From VFJL01 sp043721435 (lineage in GTDB: Bacteria > Pseudomonadota > Gammaproteobacteria > Burkholderiales > Nitrosomonadaceae): DNA of 64,000 nt. The notes under the pieces were generated by a model. The model saw only the letters and a program-made list of their open reading frames with translations. It was not told the DNA's origin and did not search any database. The DNA lies in the NCBI GenBank assembly GCA_043721435.1, contig JAYSQR010000021.1, positions 1 through 64,000 on the forward strand. Reading direction: 5' to 3'. The translations under genes and the position numbers were made by a program. Below are positions 7,962 through 16,740 of the stretch, in pieces; positions within the stretch are counted from its first letter, which is position 1; the number at the start of each line of letters is the position of its first letter.

Positions 7962-8669
7962 TCATCCATGCAGCAGAAAAACCGTTGGTTTCTTGTTAAT
8001 GTCAGGCAAGAGATGTTTCCATTCCTTCACCGTTCTGGTTGCAATGTGTTCACTGGCGAGGGTGATGTCGCTGGCGACACATAGGCTGGTGCTGGCGCGG
8101 CAGGCCTGCACGAGGGCCTCAAACAGCTTCTGGTTACGGTAGGGGGTCTCGATGAATATCTGGGTCTGGTCGCGGGTCATCGACTCCTTTTCCAGTTCGA
8201 CAATTTTCATGAGGCGTTTGTCAGGTTCTACCGGCAGATAGCCGTGGAACATGAAGCGCTGGCCATTCAAGCCGGACGCCATCAAGGCCAGCAGGATGGA
8301 CGATGGTCCAACCAGCGGCACCACCCGGATATTTCTCTGATGGGCAATTCGCACCAGTTCCGCACCGGGGTCGGCTATTGCCGGGCAGCCAGCTTCGGAC
8401 AATAAGCCCGTATCGTTCCCTGCCAGCAGCGGTGTGAGCAGATTTACAAAATCCTCGGGCCGGGTATGTTCATCCAGCACCTGCATCCTGATTTCCTGTA
8501 GTGGCAGGGTGCAGCCGATTTGTTTCAGAAACTGTCTGGCGGTTTTTGGGTGCTCCACTATAAAATGGCCAAGACCTGCGACGCATTGCCGGACTGCAGC
8601 GGGAATCACCCAGGCGATATCACCTGGGCCAAGCGGTGTCGGGATGAGATAGAGCGTGCCGGGACTCAC
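7962..8669 (-). CDS. SAM-dependent methyltransferase, RsmI/tetrapyrrole-methylase family
   Basis: A 235-residue protein of the tetrapyrrole methylase fold. The start GTLYLIPTPLG is the family's first strand and SEAGCPAIADPGAEL and VPLVGPSSILLALMASG form the SAM-binding core. RsmI, which 2'-O-methylates C1402 of 16S rRNA, is about 280 residues and starts with an ATPIGN-like motif; this shorter paralogue lacks the C-terminal extension and N-terminal Gly-Asn, so I do not call it rsmI. Its start overlaps the stop of maf by 4 bp, so the two are coupled. Substrate unknown, RNA methylation plausible. Confidence 0.85.
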   Translation of the reverse strand: MSPGTLYLIPTPLGPGDIAWVIPAAVRQCVAGLGHFIVEHPKTARQFLKQIGCTLPLQEIRMQVLDEHTRPEDFVNLLTPLLAGNDTGLLSEAGCPAIADPGAELVRIAHQRNIRVVPLVGPSSILLALMASGLNGQRFMFHGYLPVEPDKRLMKIVELEKESMTRDQTQIFIETPYRNQKLFEALVQACRASTSLCVASDITLASEHIATRTVKEWKHLLPDINKKPTVFLLHG

Positions 8670-9262
8670 ACTGTTTCTATGCCTTCATGTGCCAGCATTT
8701 CTACCAGCGCGATCAGCGGCAGCCCTATCAGGGCATTTGGGTCGTCACCTGTGATGCGCTCAATCAATGCAATGCCCAGCCCCTCAGATTTGGCGCTGCC
8801 CGCACAATGATAGGGCTGCTCTCTGGCGAGATAATTTTCGATCTGCTGGTCGCTTAATTCGCGGAATTTGACGTGAGAGGGGATGAGCCGTGTTTGCATG
8901 CGGGCGCTGCGACTGTTGAAAAGACTCAATGCAGTATGAAATGTCACTTCCTTGCCACGCAGCAAGCGCAACTGCCTTACAGCGTTTTCATGGGTCAGCG
9001 GCTTGCCGAGCAGGGTGTTCTCCAGCACCGCCACCTGATCGGCGCCTATGATAAGTGCGTCGGGATAGACTGTGGCAGCGGCTCGAGCTTTGCTTTCGGC
9101 CAAACGGAGAGCAGTGGCTCCGGGCATTTCACCGGAGAGGGGGGTCTCGTCAATATCCGGGTTGCAGACTTCAAACGGAATCTGCAGACGCTGGAGCAGT
9201 TCGCGGCGATAAATGGAACCGGATCCCAATACAAGCTGTTGAGCAAGGTACGGTATTTGCAA
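8666..9262 (-). CDS. maf: Maf-family nucleotide pyrophosphatase (YceF type)
   Basis: A 198-residue Maf/HAM1-fold hydrolase that removes pyrophosphate from modified nucleoside triphosphates. The start LVLGSGSIYRRELL is the phosphate-binding motif, ESKARA near residue 56 and GADQVAV near 74 supply the acidic residues, and GLPL near 182 closes the domain. The YceF subgroup, often found beside yceD-rpmF-plsX as here, prefers 7-methyl-GTP. It is divergent from yceD with 57 bp between start codons. Confidence 0.93.
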   Translation of the reverse strand: MQIPYLAQQLVLGSGSIYRRELLQRLQIPFEVCNPDIDETPLSGEMPGATALRLAESKARAAATVYPDALIIGADQVAVLENTLLGKPLTHENAVRQLRLLRGKEVTFHTALSLFNSRSARMQTRLIPSHVKFRELSDQQIENYLAREQPYHCAGSAKSEGLGIALIERITGDDPNALIGLPLIALVEMLAHEGIETV

Positions 9263-9281
9263 AATTCATCCAGGATAGTTT

Positions 9282-9310
9282 TTGACACTCGCAGGCAAAA
9301 AATATATCAT
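9282..9310 (+). promoter_or_regulatory. Sigma-70 promoter of the yceD-rpmF-plsX-fab operon
   Basis: A consensus -35, TTGACA at 9282-9287, a 17-bp spacer and a -10 TATCAT at 9305-9310. The predicted transcript start is near 9317, only about three bases before the yceD start codon at 9320, and no Shine-Dalgarno sequence precedes that codon. This is the best promoter in the first 10 kb and probably drives the whole plus-strand run of fatty-acid genes. Confidence 0.7.
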
Positions 9311-9319
9311 GCGCACCTT

Positions 9320-9820
9320 ATGTCTGCACGGTTTGTCATAGATGCCCTTGATTTTGTGCGTAATGCCGGGGCACATCATGGTAAAATTACGCCCGCTGAA
9401 CTGGAGCGATTGCAAGATTACCTGATCGATAGCCATGGCGGGCTCGAATATACAGTCAATGGCGTTCTGGATGGTGACGGCAATCCGGTTCTGCGGATCG
9501 TCGTTAAGGGGACAATCAACCTCCAGTGCCAGCGCTGTCTCACTGGCTTGGCACATGCGCTGGATCTGAAGGCGGATATTTTGCTGGCGAGGGATGAGAA
9601 CGAGCTCGCCCGTTTTGATGAAGATGATTCAGTAGATGGAGTTCTGGCAGTGCCTGAGATGGATGTACTGGCGCTGATTGAAGATGAAATAATCCTGAGC
9701 TTGCCAATTTCACCCCGTCATCCGGCAGGTGAATGCTCAACAGGCAAGCCGGCTGGTGAGGCTGCAGCGGGTAGAGAGCATCCCTTTGCCGCGCTGGCGA
9801 CACTGAAAAAACCGCACTGA
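9320..9820 (+). CDS. yceD: YceD / DUF177 family protein, 23S rRNA accumulation
   Basis: A 166-residue acidic cytoplasmic protein of the DUF177 family, linked in other organisms to 23S rRNA accumulation and always near rpmF. LQCQRCL near residue 73 is the conserved Cys-x-x-Cys pair; the C-terminal half is Asp/Glu-rich and contains LIEDEIILSLP, a family signature. The frame is open far upstream, but the family begins just before VIDALDFVRNAG, so I choose ATG 9320. The last 30 residues before HPFAALATLK include a lineage-specific insertion rich in Gly and Ala. Confidence 0.9.
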   Translation: MSARFVIDALDFVRNAGAHHGKITPAELERLQDYLIDSHGGLEYTVNGVLDGDGNPVLRIVVKGTINLQCQRCLTGLAHALDLKADILLARDENELARFDEDDSVDGVLAVPEMDVLALIEDEIILSLPISPRHPAGECSTGKPAGEAAAGREHPFAALATLKKPH

Positions 9821-9843
9821 AATTATTTAAGGAGCAAAACACT

Positions 9844-10023
9844 ATGGCAGTCCAGCAAAATAAAAAATCCCCATCAAAACGCGGCATGCACCGCTCGCAT
9901 GATTTTCTGACCATCTCGCCGTTGGCGGTAGAGCCCAGCACCGGCGAAGTGCATCTGCGTCATCATATTAGTCCCAACGGCTATTATCGGGGCAAGAAAA
10001 TCATCAAGACCAAGGACGATTAA
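9844..10023 (+). CDS. rpmF: 50S ribosomal protein L32
   Basis: A 59-residue protein starting MAVQQNKKSPSKRGMHRSHD, the conserved L32 N-terminus, with a basic tail (GYYRGKKIIK). It is part of the large ribosomal subunit. No zinc-binding Cys residues are present, as in the zinc-independent form of many proteobacteria. AAGGAG lies about nine bases before the ATG at 9844, 23 bp after the yceD stop. Conserved yceD-rpmF-plsX order. Confidence 0.97.
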   Translation: MAVQQNKKSPSKRGMHRSHDFLTISPLAVEPSTGEVHLRHHISPNGYYRGKKIIKTKDD

Positions 10024-10090
10024 GTCTCACACGGTCATTCTGCGAATCCCGAAGCTCAAAGTCCAAAGCCTTCAGCCTGCCCCAGCCTTA

Positions 10091-11164
10091 ATGGCACTTA
10101 AAACGGACATTACCGTAGCAATAGATTGCATGGGTGGTGATCGCGGCCCCCATGTAACGGTTCCCTCGGCTGTCAATTATCTTCGATGCAATCCAGGAAC
10201 CAATATCGTTCTGGTGGGATTGCCTGACGCTATCGAGGCAGAGTTGCGTGCCATCAAGTTTGCGCCTGATCCCCGTCTGAGGATTCATGCCGCGAGCGAA
10301 GTGATCAGCATGGACGAATCGCCGGCTGTAGCGATGCGTGATAAGAAAGATTCTTCGATGCGGATTGCCATCGACCTGGTTAAGCGTGGCGAGGCCCAGG
10401 CCTGTGTCAGTGCCGGCAATACCGGGGCATTGATAGCGACTTCCCGGTTTGTGTTGAAAACGCTGCCTGGGGTTGACCGGCCCGCGCTGGCCGTGGTGCT
10501 GCCTACCATGAAGGGGCATACTTACGTGCTAGATCTGGGTGCCAACGTGGATTGCAGTGCGGAGCAACTGCTTCAATTCGGCGTCATGGGCGCTACTCTG
10601 GTTTCTTCTGTAGAAGGCAAGGAGCGGCCAAGTGTCGGCTTGCTGAACATAGGCGAAGAAGAAATAAAAGGTAATGAAGTGGTGAAACATGCGGCAGAAC
10701 TGCTGCGCAACAGCGGACTTAATTTCTACGGCAATGTTGAAGGCAATGATATTTACAAGGGTACGACCGATGTGGTGGTATGTGACGGTTTCGTCGGCAA
10801 TGTCACCCTGAAAGCTTCAGAGGGCGTGGCACAGATGCTGGCCACTTATTTGCGTGAGGAATTCAAGCGCAATCTTCTTACCAGGTTTGCGGGGCTCATT
10901 GCCTCGCCGGTCATCAAGGCATTCAAGCGCCGGGTAGATCATCGTCGCTACAATGGGGCGAGCTTACTGGGACTGCGCGGTATTGTCATCAAGAGCCACG
11001 GTGCGGCTGACAGTCATGCATTCAATTTTGCCATTGAGCGCGCGGTGAATGAAGTGCGGGGCGGAATGTTGCAACATATCAGTGAGCGTGTGGCGGGATT
11101 GCAGCATCACTCGCAGAATCCATCTTCGCATCCTCAATTATTGTCAAAAGAAGACGCAGCATGA
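10091..11164 (+). CDS. plsX: Phosphate acyltransferase PlsX
   Basis: A 357-residue enzyme that turns acyl-ACP and phosphate into acyl-phosphate, the acyl donor for PlsY in phospholipid synthesis. AIDCMGGDRGPH near residue 11 is the N-terminal signature; SAGNTGAL near 112 and GFVGNVTLKASEG near 230 belong to the active-site core. Length is normal; the Gln/His/Ser-rich last 15 residues are unusual but harmless. It overlaps fabH by 4 bp (ATGA). Confidence 0.97.
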   Translation: MALKTDITVAIDCMGGDRGPHVTVPSAVNYLRCNPGTNIVLVGLPDAIEAELRAIKFAPDPRLRIHAASEVISMDESPAVAMRDKKDSSMRIAIDLVKRGEAQACVSAGNTGALIATSRFVLKTLPGVDRPALAVVLPTMKGHTYVLDLGANVDCSAEQLLQFGVMGATLVSSVEGKERPSVGLLNIGEEEIKGNEVVKHAAELLRNSGLNFYGNVEGNDIYKGTTDVVVCDGFVGNVTLKASEGVAQMLATYLREEFKRNLLTRFAGLIASPVIKAFKRRVDHRRYNGASLLGLRGIVIKSHGAADSHAFNFAIERAVNEVRGGMLQHISERVAGLQHHSQNPSSHPQLLSKEDAA

Positions 11165-12120
11165 GGTATTCCAGAATCGTTGGAACAGGCGGCTACTTGC
11201 CGGAGAAGGTTCTCACCAACCATGATCTCGAGCGCATGGTGGATACCAGTGACGAATGGATACGCAGCCGCACTGGCATTACTCAGCGGCATATTGCGGC
11301 GAATCATGAGCTGGCAAGTGACCTGGCGCTGCATGCCAGTCGCAAGGCAATGGAAGCGGCGGGCATAAAGGCCGAGGAGATCGACCTTATCATCGTTGCC
11401 ACTACCACGCCGGACATGATTTTTCCCAGCACCGCCTGTATTTTGCAGGATAAGCTTGGTGCCAGGAATTGCCCGGCATTTGACGTGCAGGCGGTATGCA
11501 GTGGTTTTATCTATGCACTTGCCACCGCAGACATGTTCATTCGCGCAGGCAGATGCCGCAATGCGCTGGTGGTAGGAAGCGAAGTTTATTCGCGCATACT
11601 CGACTGGAGCGACCGCAGCACTTGTGTGCTATTCGGCGACGGCGCGGGTGCAGTGGTGTTGAGCCAGAGCGATCGGCCAGGAATACTCTCAAGCCATCTG
11701 CATGCCGACGGCAAACACAGTAAAATCCTTGCGGTGCCTGGGAGTATCTGTGACGGTAAGGTACAGGGCAAGCCGTTCCTCATCATGGAAGGGAGCACGG
11801 TTTTCAAGTTCGCGGTAAAAGTTCTGGAAGAAGTGGTGCATGAAGCCCTGGCCGAGAATAATTTACAAGCATCTGATATCGACTGGCTGATTCCCCATCA
11901 AGCCAATATCCGCATCATTCAATCCACCGCGAAAAAATTGGGCATACCGATGGAGAAAGTGGTGGTCACGGTAGACAAGCATGGCAACACTTCCGCTGCT
12001 TCCATTCCACTGGCGCTGGATGCCGCCGTACGCGATGGACGTATCAAATCTGGTCAGCATGTGCTGCTGGAGGGAGTGGGTGGCGGGTTTACCTGGGGCG
12101 CGGTGCTGCTCCGCTGGTAA
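11161..12120 (+). CDS. fabH: Beta-ketoacyl-ACP synthase III
   Basis: A 319-residue condensing enzyme that starts fatty-acid synthesis by joining acetyl-CoA and malonyl-ACP. The triad is visible: Cys in VQAVCSGF near residue 112, His in PHQANIRI near 246 and Asn in GNTSAASI near 276. VGTGGYLPEKVLTN at the start and GVGGGFTWGA at the end are family signatures. Starts within the plsX stop codon and is followed after 3 bp by fabD. Confidence 0.97.
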   Translation: MRYSRIVGTGGYLPEKVLTNHDLERMVDTSDEWIRSRTGITQRHIAANHELASDLALHASRKAMEAAGIKAEEIDLIIVATTTPDMIFPSTACILQDKLGARNCPAFDVQAVCSGFIYALATADMFIRAGRCRNALVVGSEVYSRILDWSDRSTCVLFGDGAGAVVLSQSDRPGILSSHLHADGKHSKILAVPGSICDGKVQGKPFLIMEGSTVFKFAVKVLEEVVHEALAENNLQASDIDWLIPHQANIRIIQSTAKKLGIPMEKVVVTVDKHGNTSAASIPLALDAAVRDGRIKSGQHVLLEGVGGGFTWGAVLLRW

Positions 12121-12123
12121 GAC

Positions 12124-13062
12124 ATGAAATTCGCCTTTGTTTTTCCCGGTCAGGGTTCGCAATCAGTCGGCATGATGAATGAGTATGCCGATTTTCCGGC
12201 GGTTCGCGAAACCTTTGCCGAGGCATCCGATATCCTGGGCCAGGATTTTTGGGCGATGGCCAACGATGGCCCGGCGGATGATCTCAATCTTACGGTCAAT
12301 ACCCAGCCATTGATGCTGATGGCAGGGATTGCGGTATATCGTGCATGGGAAAGTTTGGCTGGTGCAAAACCGACTTTCATGGCCGGTCACAGTCTGGGGG
12401 AATACAGTGCATTGGTTGCCGCAGGGGCATTAGCTTTTGCTGATGCGCTGCCACTGGTGCGTTTCCGCGCGGAGGCAATGCAGCAGGCGGTGCCGGAGGG
12501 CACGGGTGGCATGGTGGCAATTTTGGGATTGGATGATGACGCGGTGCGCGCAGTATGCGCTGAAGTCGTGAATACCGCCAATGGGGAATCGCTGGAACCG
12601 GCAAATTTCAACGCACCCGGTCAGGTAGTGATCGCGGGGCACAGGAATGCGGTGTTGCGCGGCATGGAACTGGCCAAGGCAAAAGGTGCGAAACGGGCAA
12701 TAATGCTGTCCATGAGCGTACCTTCGCATTGCTCGTTGATGCATCAGGCGGCGGAAAAAATGCAGCAGCGACTTGAACTGGTGGCGCTGCAATCACCCAC
12801 TATTCCGGTGTTGCATAATGCGGACGTACAGCCGCATGCAAGTGCTGCCGCCATCAGAAATATTCTAGTACAGCAATTATGCAGGCCGGTACGATGGACC
12901 GAGACCATCCATACTTTTGCCACCGCAGGTGTCACTCATGTAGTGGAATGTGGGCCAGGTAAGGTGCTGTCGGGACTAAATAAACGTATAGACGGGAAGT
13001 TGCAGAGTCTGGCGCTGGCAGATAGCAAGTCGCTACGGCAGGCTGCAGGCGTACTAAGGTAG
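12124..13062 (+). CDS. fabD: Malonyl-CoA:ACP transacylase
   Basis: A 312-residue enzyme that moves malonyl from CoA to acyl carrier protein. FPGQGSQSVGM at residues 6-16, the nucleophilic Ser in GHSLGEYSALVAAG near residue 90, the conserved Arg in VRFRAEAMQ and the His in SVPSHCSLM near 200 are in place. Normal length. Transcribed with fabH and fabG. Confidence 0.97.
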   Translation: MKFAFVFPGQGSQSVGMMNEYADFPAVRETFAEASDILGQDFWAMANDGPADDLNLTVNTQPLMLMAGIAVYRAWESLAGAKPTFMAGHSLGEYSALVAAGALAFADALPLVRFRAEAMQQAVPEGTGGMVAILGLDDDAVRAVCAEVVNTANGESLEPANFNAPGQVVIAGHRNAVLRGMELAKAKGAKRAIMLSMSVPSHCSLMHQAAEKMQQRLELVALQSPTIPVLHNADVQPHASAAAIRNILVQQLCRPVRWTETIHTFATAGVTHVVECGPGKVLSGLNKRIDGKLQSLALADSKSLRQAAGVLR

Positions 13063-13136
13063 ATTGGAAGAATATTGCATCCTTTGTCATACATGATTAT
13101 GGATATTAATCCGTGACAGGACATACTGGAGAGATA

Positions 13137-13877
13137 ATGCTGCAAAATCAAGTGGCGCTGGTAACCGGTGCCAGTCGTGGCATTGGTCAGGCCATCGCGT
13201 TGAAATTAGGCAAGCAAGGTGCTACTGTGGTCGGCACCGCCACCACTGAGGCTGGTGCCAAAATCATCAGCCGCTATCTGAGCGAAGCCGGCATCAAAGG
13301 TGCGGGCATGGTACTGAACGTCACTAATACTGCGCAGATTGCAGGCATTCTTGCAGCGATACCCGGAAAGTTTGGTGAAATCACGATACTGGTAAATAAT
13401 GCTGGCATCACTCGCGATAATCTGCTGATTCGGATGAAAGATGAAGAGTGGGATGAAATCATGGAGACCGATCTCAAGTCGGTATTTCGTTTGAGCCGGG
13501 GAGTGCTGCGGGCCATGATGAAAGTCCGCTCTGGTCGCATCATCAATATTTCTTCGGTGGTGGGCGCTATGGGTAATCCTGGGCAGGCCAATTATGCAGC
13601 CGCCAAAGCCGGGATATTTGGTTTCAGTAAGTCACTGGCACGCGAAGTGGGTAGCCGGAATATCACTGTAAACTGTATTGCCCCCGGTTTTATAGAAACC
13701 GACATGACTCGCTCGCTTACCGACAAGCAGCAGCAGGACTTGATTCAGCATGTACCGCTAGGCAGGTTGGGACGGCCTGAGGAAGTGGCCTCAGCAGTAG
13801 CGTTCCTTGCTTCGCCAGCCGCTGCATACATTACTGGCGCGACCCTGCATGTGAATGGTGGCATGCATATGGATTGA
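13137..13877 (+). CDS. fabG: 3-oxoacyl-ACP reductase
   Basis: A 246-residue NADPH-dependent short-chain dehydrogenase that reduces 3-oxoacyl-ACP. TGASRGIG (residues 11-18) binds the cofactor; NNAGITRDNLL, the Ser in ISSVVGAMG and YAAAK supply the catalytic Asn, Ser, Tyr and Lys. I start at ATG 13137 because GGAGAG lies at ideal spacing; a GTG at 13113 would add eight residues. 234 bp separate its stop from acpP, which has its own promoter. Confidence 0.96.
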   Translation: MLQNQVALVTGASRGIGQAIALKLGKQGATVVGTATTEAGAKIISRYLSEAGIKGAGMVLNVTNTAQIAGILAAIPGKFGEITILVNNAGITRDNLLIRMKDEEWDEIMETDLKSVFRLSRGVLRAMMKVRSGRIINISSVVGAMGNPGQANYAAAKAGIFGFSKSLAREVGSRNITVNCIAPGFIETDMTRSLTDKQQQDLIQHVPLGRLGRPEEVASAVAFLASPAAAYITGATLHVNGGMHMD

Positions 13878-14045
13878 CCGGGAGTATTGCAGCATAGAGA
13901 TGCGCATCAGCGTACGGCAACTATTTGTTACATTTAGATTTGGTAAAATTGCAAAATGATGTCGATTTGTACCGTTTGGCTCCAATTGGCTCAAATTAAC
14001 ACGTGTCCGCGATTGTTTTCTAAATCCAGGTAGAGAGTGTTCTGG

Positions 14046-14074
14046 TATTGCAAATACCGAAAATTTGCTAGAAT
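14046..14074 (+). promoter_or_regulatory. Extended -10 promoter of acpP
   Basis: TGCTAGAAT at 14066-14074 is an extended -10 element; TATTGC at 14046-14051 is a weak -35 with a 17-bp spacer. The predicted start, near 14081, gives a leader of about 30 bases. A separate promoter for acpP fits the much greater need for acyl carrier protein than for the upstream enzymes. Confidence 0.55.
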
Positions 14075-14111
14075 AGCGACGGTTTTTCTTATCTGAGAAG
14101 AGGGGTATCTG

Positions 14112-14348
14112 ATGGAAAATGTGGAACAACGTATAAAGAAAATCGTGGCCGAGCAACTGGGCGTGAATGAAGCTGAAGTCAACAACGAATCTTCTTTCGT
14201 AGATGACTTGGGTGCAGACTCGCTTGATACCGTTGAACTGGTCATGGCGCTGGAAGAGGAATTCGAATGTGAGATCCCCGACGAGCAGGCGGAGAAAATA
14301 AATACCGTTCAGCAGGCGATTGATTACATAAATTCCCACACGAATTAA
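14112..14348 (+). CDS. acpP: Acyl carrier protein
   Basis: A 78-residue, strongly acidic carrier protein on which fatty acids are built. DLGADSLDTVELVM carries the Ser that receives the 4'-phosphopantetheine arm (near residue 38). Length and charge are typical. A GAGGGG ribosome binding site precedes the start. It lies between fabG and fabF as in E. coli. Confidence 0.98.
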   Translation: MENVEQRIKKIVAEQLGVNEAEVNNESSFVDDLGADSLDTVELVMALEEEFECEIPDEQAEKINTVQQAIDYINSHTN

Positions 14349-14383
14349 TTGCATGTTTTAATACCCCCCACGTCAGAGTTATC

Positions 14384-15631
14384 TTGTCCAAGCGTAGAGT
14401 AGTCATTACCGGATTAGGTATTGTCTCGCCCGTCGGCAATACCGTTTCCGATGCATGGGCGAACATCCTCGCAGGAAAATCCGGCATCACCCGAATCACC
14501 CGCTTCGATGCTACGGCTTTCGCCTCGCAGATAGCCGGAGAGGTGAAGGATTTCGATATCACGCAATACATCTCTGCCAAGGATGCGCGGCGCATGGATA
14601 CTTTTATCCATTACGGCATGGCGGCGGCAATCCAGGCAGTGAAAGATGCGGGTATTGAAGACATCGCTGGTGGCGGTCTTGATGCGGAACGCATTGGTGT
14701 CAACATTGGTTCCGGCATCGGCGGCCTGCCGATGATCGAAGGAACCCATGATGCTTATCATGCCGGCGGTCCGCGTAAAATCTCGCCGTTCTTCATTCCC
14801 AGCGTCATCATCAACATGGTCGCGGGCGATCTGTCCATCATGTTCGGTTTCAAAGGACCAAACTTGGCCATCGTCACCGCCTGTACCACCGCGACGCACT
14901 GTATCGGCGACTCTGCCCGCATGATCGAATACGGTGATGCAGACGTGATGGTTGCAGGCGGCACGGAATCGTGCGTAACGCCGCTCACCATCGGCGGTTT
15001 CGCCTCGGCGCGAGCGCTGTCGACCCGCAATGACGACCCCGCTACTGCCAGCCGCCCGTGGGATAAGGACAGGGATGGTTTTGTGCTGGGTGAGGGTGCC
15101 GGCATTCTGGTGCTGGAAGAGTTGGAACATGCCAAACGCCGCGGTGCAAAGATTTACGCTGAGCTGGCTGGCTTCGGCATGAGCGCCGATGCCCACCATA
15201 TGACCGCGCCCTGTGAAGACGGCGAGGGCGCTGCACGCTGCATGACCATTGCGCTCAAGAACGCAGGCATGAATAACGATGAAATGGATTACATCAATGC
15301 CCACGGTACTTCTACGCCACTGGGTGACCTGGCTGAAACCATGGCGGTAAAACGCTGTTTTGGTGATCATGCAAAGAAGCTTGTGGTCAATTCCACCAAA
15401 TCCATGACTGGTCATTTGCTTGGCGCAGCGGGTGGGGTGGAAGCAATATTTTCCGCGCTGGCGATATATCATCAGGTAGCGCCACCGACCATCAATATTT
15501 TCGACCAGGATCCGCAGTGCGATCTGGATTACGTTCCCAATGCTGCAAGGAATATGAAAATTGATGCGGCAATGTCAAATTCGTTTGGATTTGGGGGCAC
15601 CAACGGCACGCTGGTTTTCCGCAAAGCCTGA
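14384..15631 (+). CDS. fabF: Beta-ketoacyl-ACP synthase II
   Basis: A 415-residue condensing enzyme that elongates acyl-ACP. SKRRVVITGLGIVSPVGNTV is the family start, so translation appears to begin at a TTG (14384), with only a weak binding site. The Cys lies in VTACTTATHCIGD near residue 167, with His residues in NAHGTSTPLGD near 307 and STKSMTGHLLGAAG near 344. Follows acpP by 35 bp. Confidence 0.97.
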   Translation: MSKRRVVITGLGIVSPVGNTVSDAWANILAGKSGITRITRFDATAFASQIAGEVKDFDITQYISAKDARRMDTFIHYGMAAAIQAVKDAGIEDIAGGGLDAERIGVNIGSGIGGLPMIEGTHDAYHAGGPRKISPFFIPSVIINMVAGDLSIMFGFKGPNLAIVTACTTATHCIGDSARMIEYGDADVMVAGGTESCVTPLTIGGFASARALSTRNDDPATASRPWDKDRDGFVLGEGAGILVLEELEHAKRRGAKIYAELAGFGMSADAHHMTAPCEDGEGAARCMTIALKNAGMNNDEMDYINAHGTSTPLGDLAETMAVKRCFGDHAKKLVVNSTKSMTGHLLGAAGGVEAIFSALAIYHQVAPPTINIFDQDPQCDLDYVPNAARNMKIDAAMSNSFGFGGTNGTLVFRKA

Positions 15632-15666
15632 CCCCACTGTCGTAGTGCAGGGAGTATTTGCAACGC

Positions 15667-16653
15667 ATGCACATACTGAAACGCATAATTTTCTTGGTGT
15701 TGGCTGCTGTCTTCCTGTTTGCCGGGTGGTTTGCCTATCATGCCAACGCCCCCGTTCAACTTCCCACTGTTCCATACGAATTTTCCATCAAATCGGGCAG
15801 TAGCCTGAGAAGCGTTGCCAAGCAATTAGCCGATGCCGGGGTTTTGCACGATACCTGGTCATTCGTTCTGCTGTCACGGCTAATGGGTTATGCATCACTG
15901 CTCAAGGCAGGTGACTATGAGCTTACCGAGAACACTTCACCATGGCAACTGTTGGAGCGCGTCACTACGGGTGATGTCAATCAGAGCGAGGTCAGATTCA
16001 TAGAGGGCTGGACCTTCTCTCAGCTTAGAAAAGCCCTGAATGAACACCCTGCTGTTCGGCATGATACTGCTGGTTTGAATGATCTGGAAATCCTGCGGTT
16101 AATCGGGGCGGGCGAAACAGCGGCGGAGGGATTATTTTTCCCCGATACCTATTATTTCGTACGCGGCAATAGCGACATTGCAATATTAAAGCGTGCCTAC
16201 CGTGCGATGCAGAATAGTCTCGCTACTGCCTGGGCCGGACGCGCCATGAATTTGCCACTGACGGATTCCTATCAAGCCTTGATTCTGGCTTCCATCATCG
16301 AGAAAGAAACCGGCAGGGAAGGCGATCGTAGCAACATCGCCGGCGTATTCGTCAACCGCTTGCGTTTGGGCATGCGGCTACAAACCGACCCTACGGTTAT
16401 TTATGGCCTGGGGGACAAATTTGACGGAAACTTGCGCAAGAAAGATCTGCTGACCGATCAGGAATACAATACCTACACGCGCCGCGGTCTGCCGCCCACA
16501 CCCATCGCCCTGCCGGGACTGGCTTCAATTCAGGCGGCGATGAGTCCGGCTAAAACCAGTGCGCTATACTTTGTCGCAAAAGGCAATGGCGGGTCGCAGT
16601 TTTCCAGTAACCTGACGGATCACAATCGTGCCGTCGCGAAGTATCAGAAATGA
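15667..16653 (+). CDS. mltG: Endolytic murein transglycosylase MltG
   Basis: A 328-residue inner-membrane enzyme that cuts nascent peptidoglycan strands and ends their elongation. One N-terminal transmembrane helix (about residues 5-22) anchors it; the periplasmic part holds a LysM-like subdomain and the YceG catalytic domain with the Glu in ASIIEKETG near residue 215 and LQTDPTVIYGLG downstream. ATG 15667 is 13 bases from a GGGAG and an in-frame TTG 15658 is 3 bases from it, so the start is uncertain by three codons. Usually tmk and holB follow; here two DUF4124 genes do. Confidence 0.95.
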   Translation: MHILKRIIFLVLAAVFLFAGWFAYHANAPVQLPTVPYEFSIKSGSSLRSVAKQLADAGVLHDTWSFVLLSRLMGYASLLKAGDYELTENTSPWQLLERVTTGDVNQSEVRFIEGWTFSQLRKALNEHPAVRHDTAGLNDLEILRLIGAGETAAEGLFFPDTYYFVRGNSDIAILKRAYRAMQNSLATAWAGRAMNLPLTDSYQALILASIIEKETGREGDRSNIAGVFVNRLRLGMRLQTDPTVIYGLGDKFDGNLRKKDLLTDQEYNTYTRRGLPPTPIALPGLASIQAAMSPAKTSALYFVAKGNGGSQFSSNLTDHNRAVAKYQK

Positions 16654-16740
16654 TGCGCATGCTAAGTATCGCTGATCGACGATCATCAATACGACCAATT
16701 GCCGGGTTCAGGCTAAACCAGAATTAATCGGCCGCACAAT

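Noticed and set aside
8873..9319. N-terminal extension of yceD by 149 residues
   Set aside because: The extension overlaps maf on the other strand and matches no family; YceD homologues begin at the ATG at 9320.
14414..15472. Long open frame on the minus strand inside fabF
   Set aside because: It is a reverse-strand shadow of a conserved gene; no motif, no binding site, Cys/His-rich composition typical of shadows.
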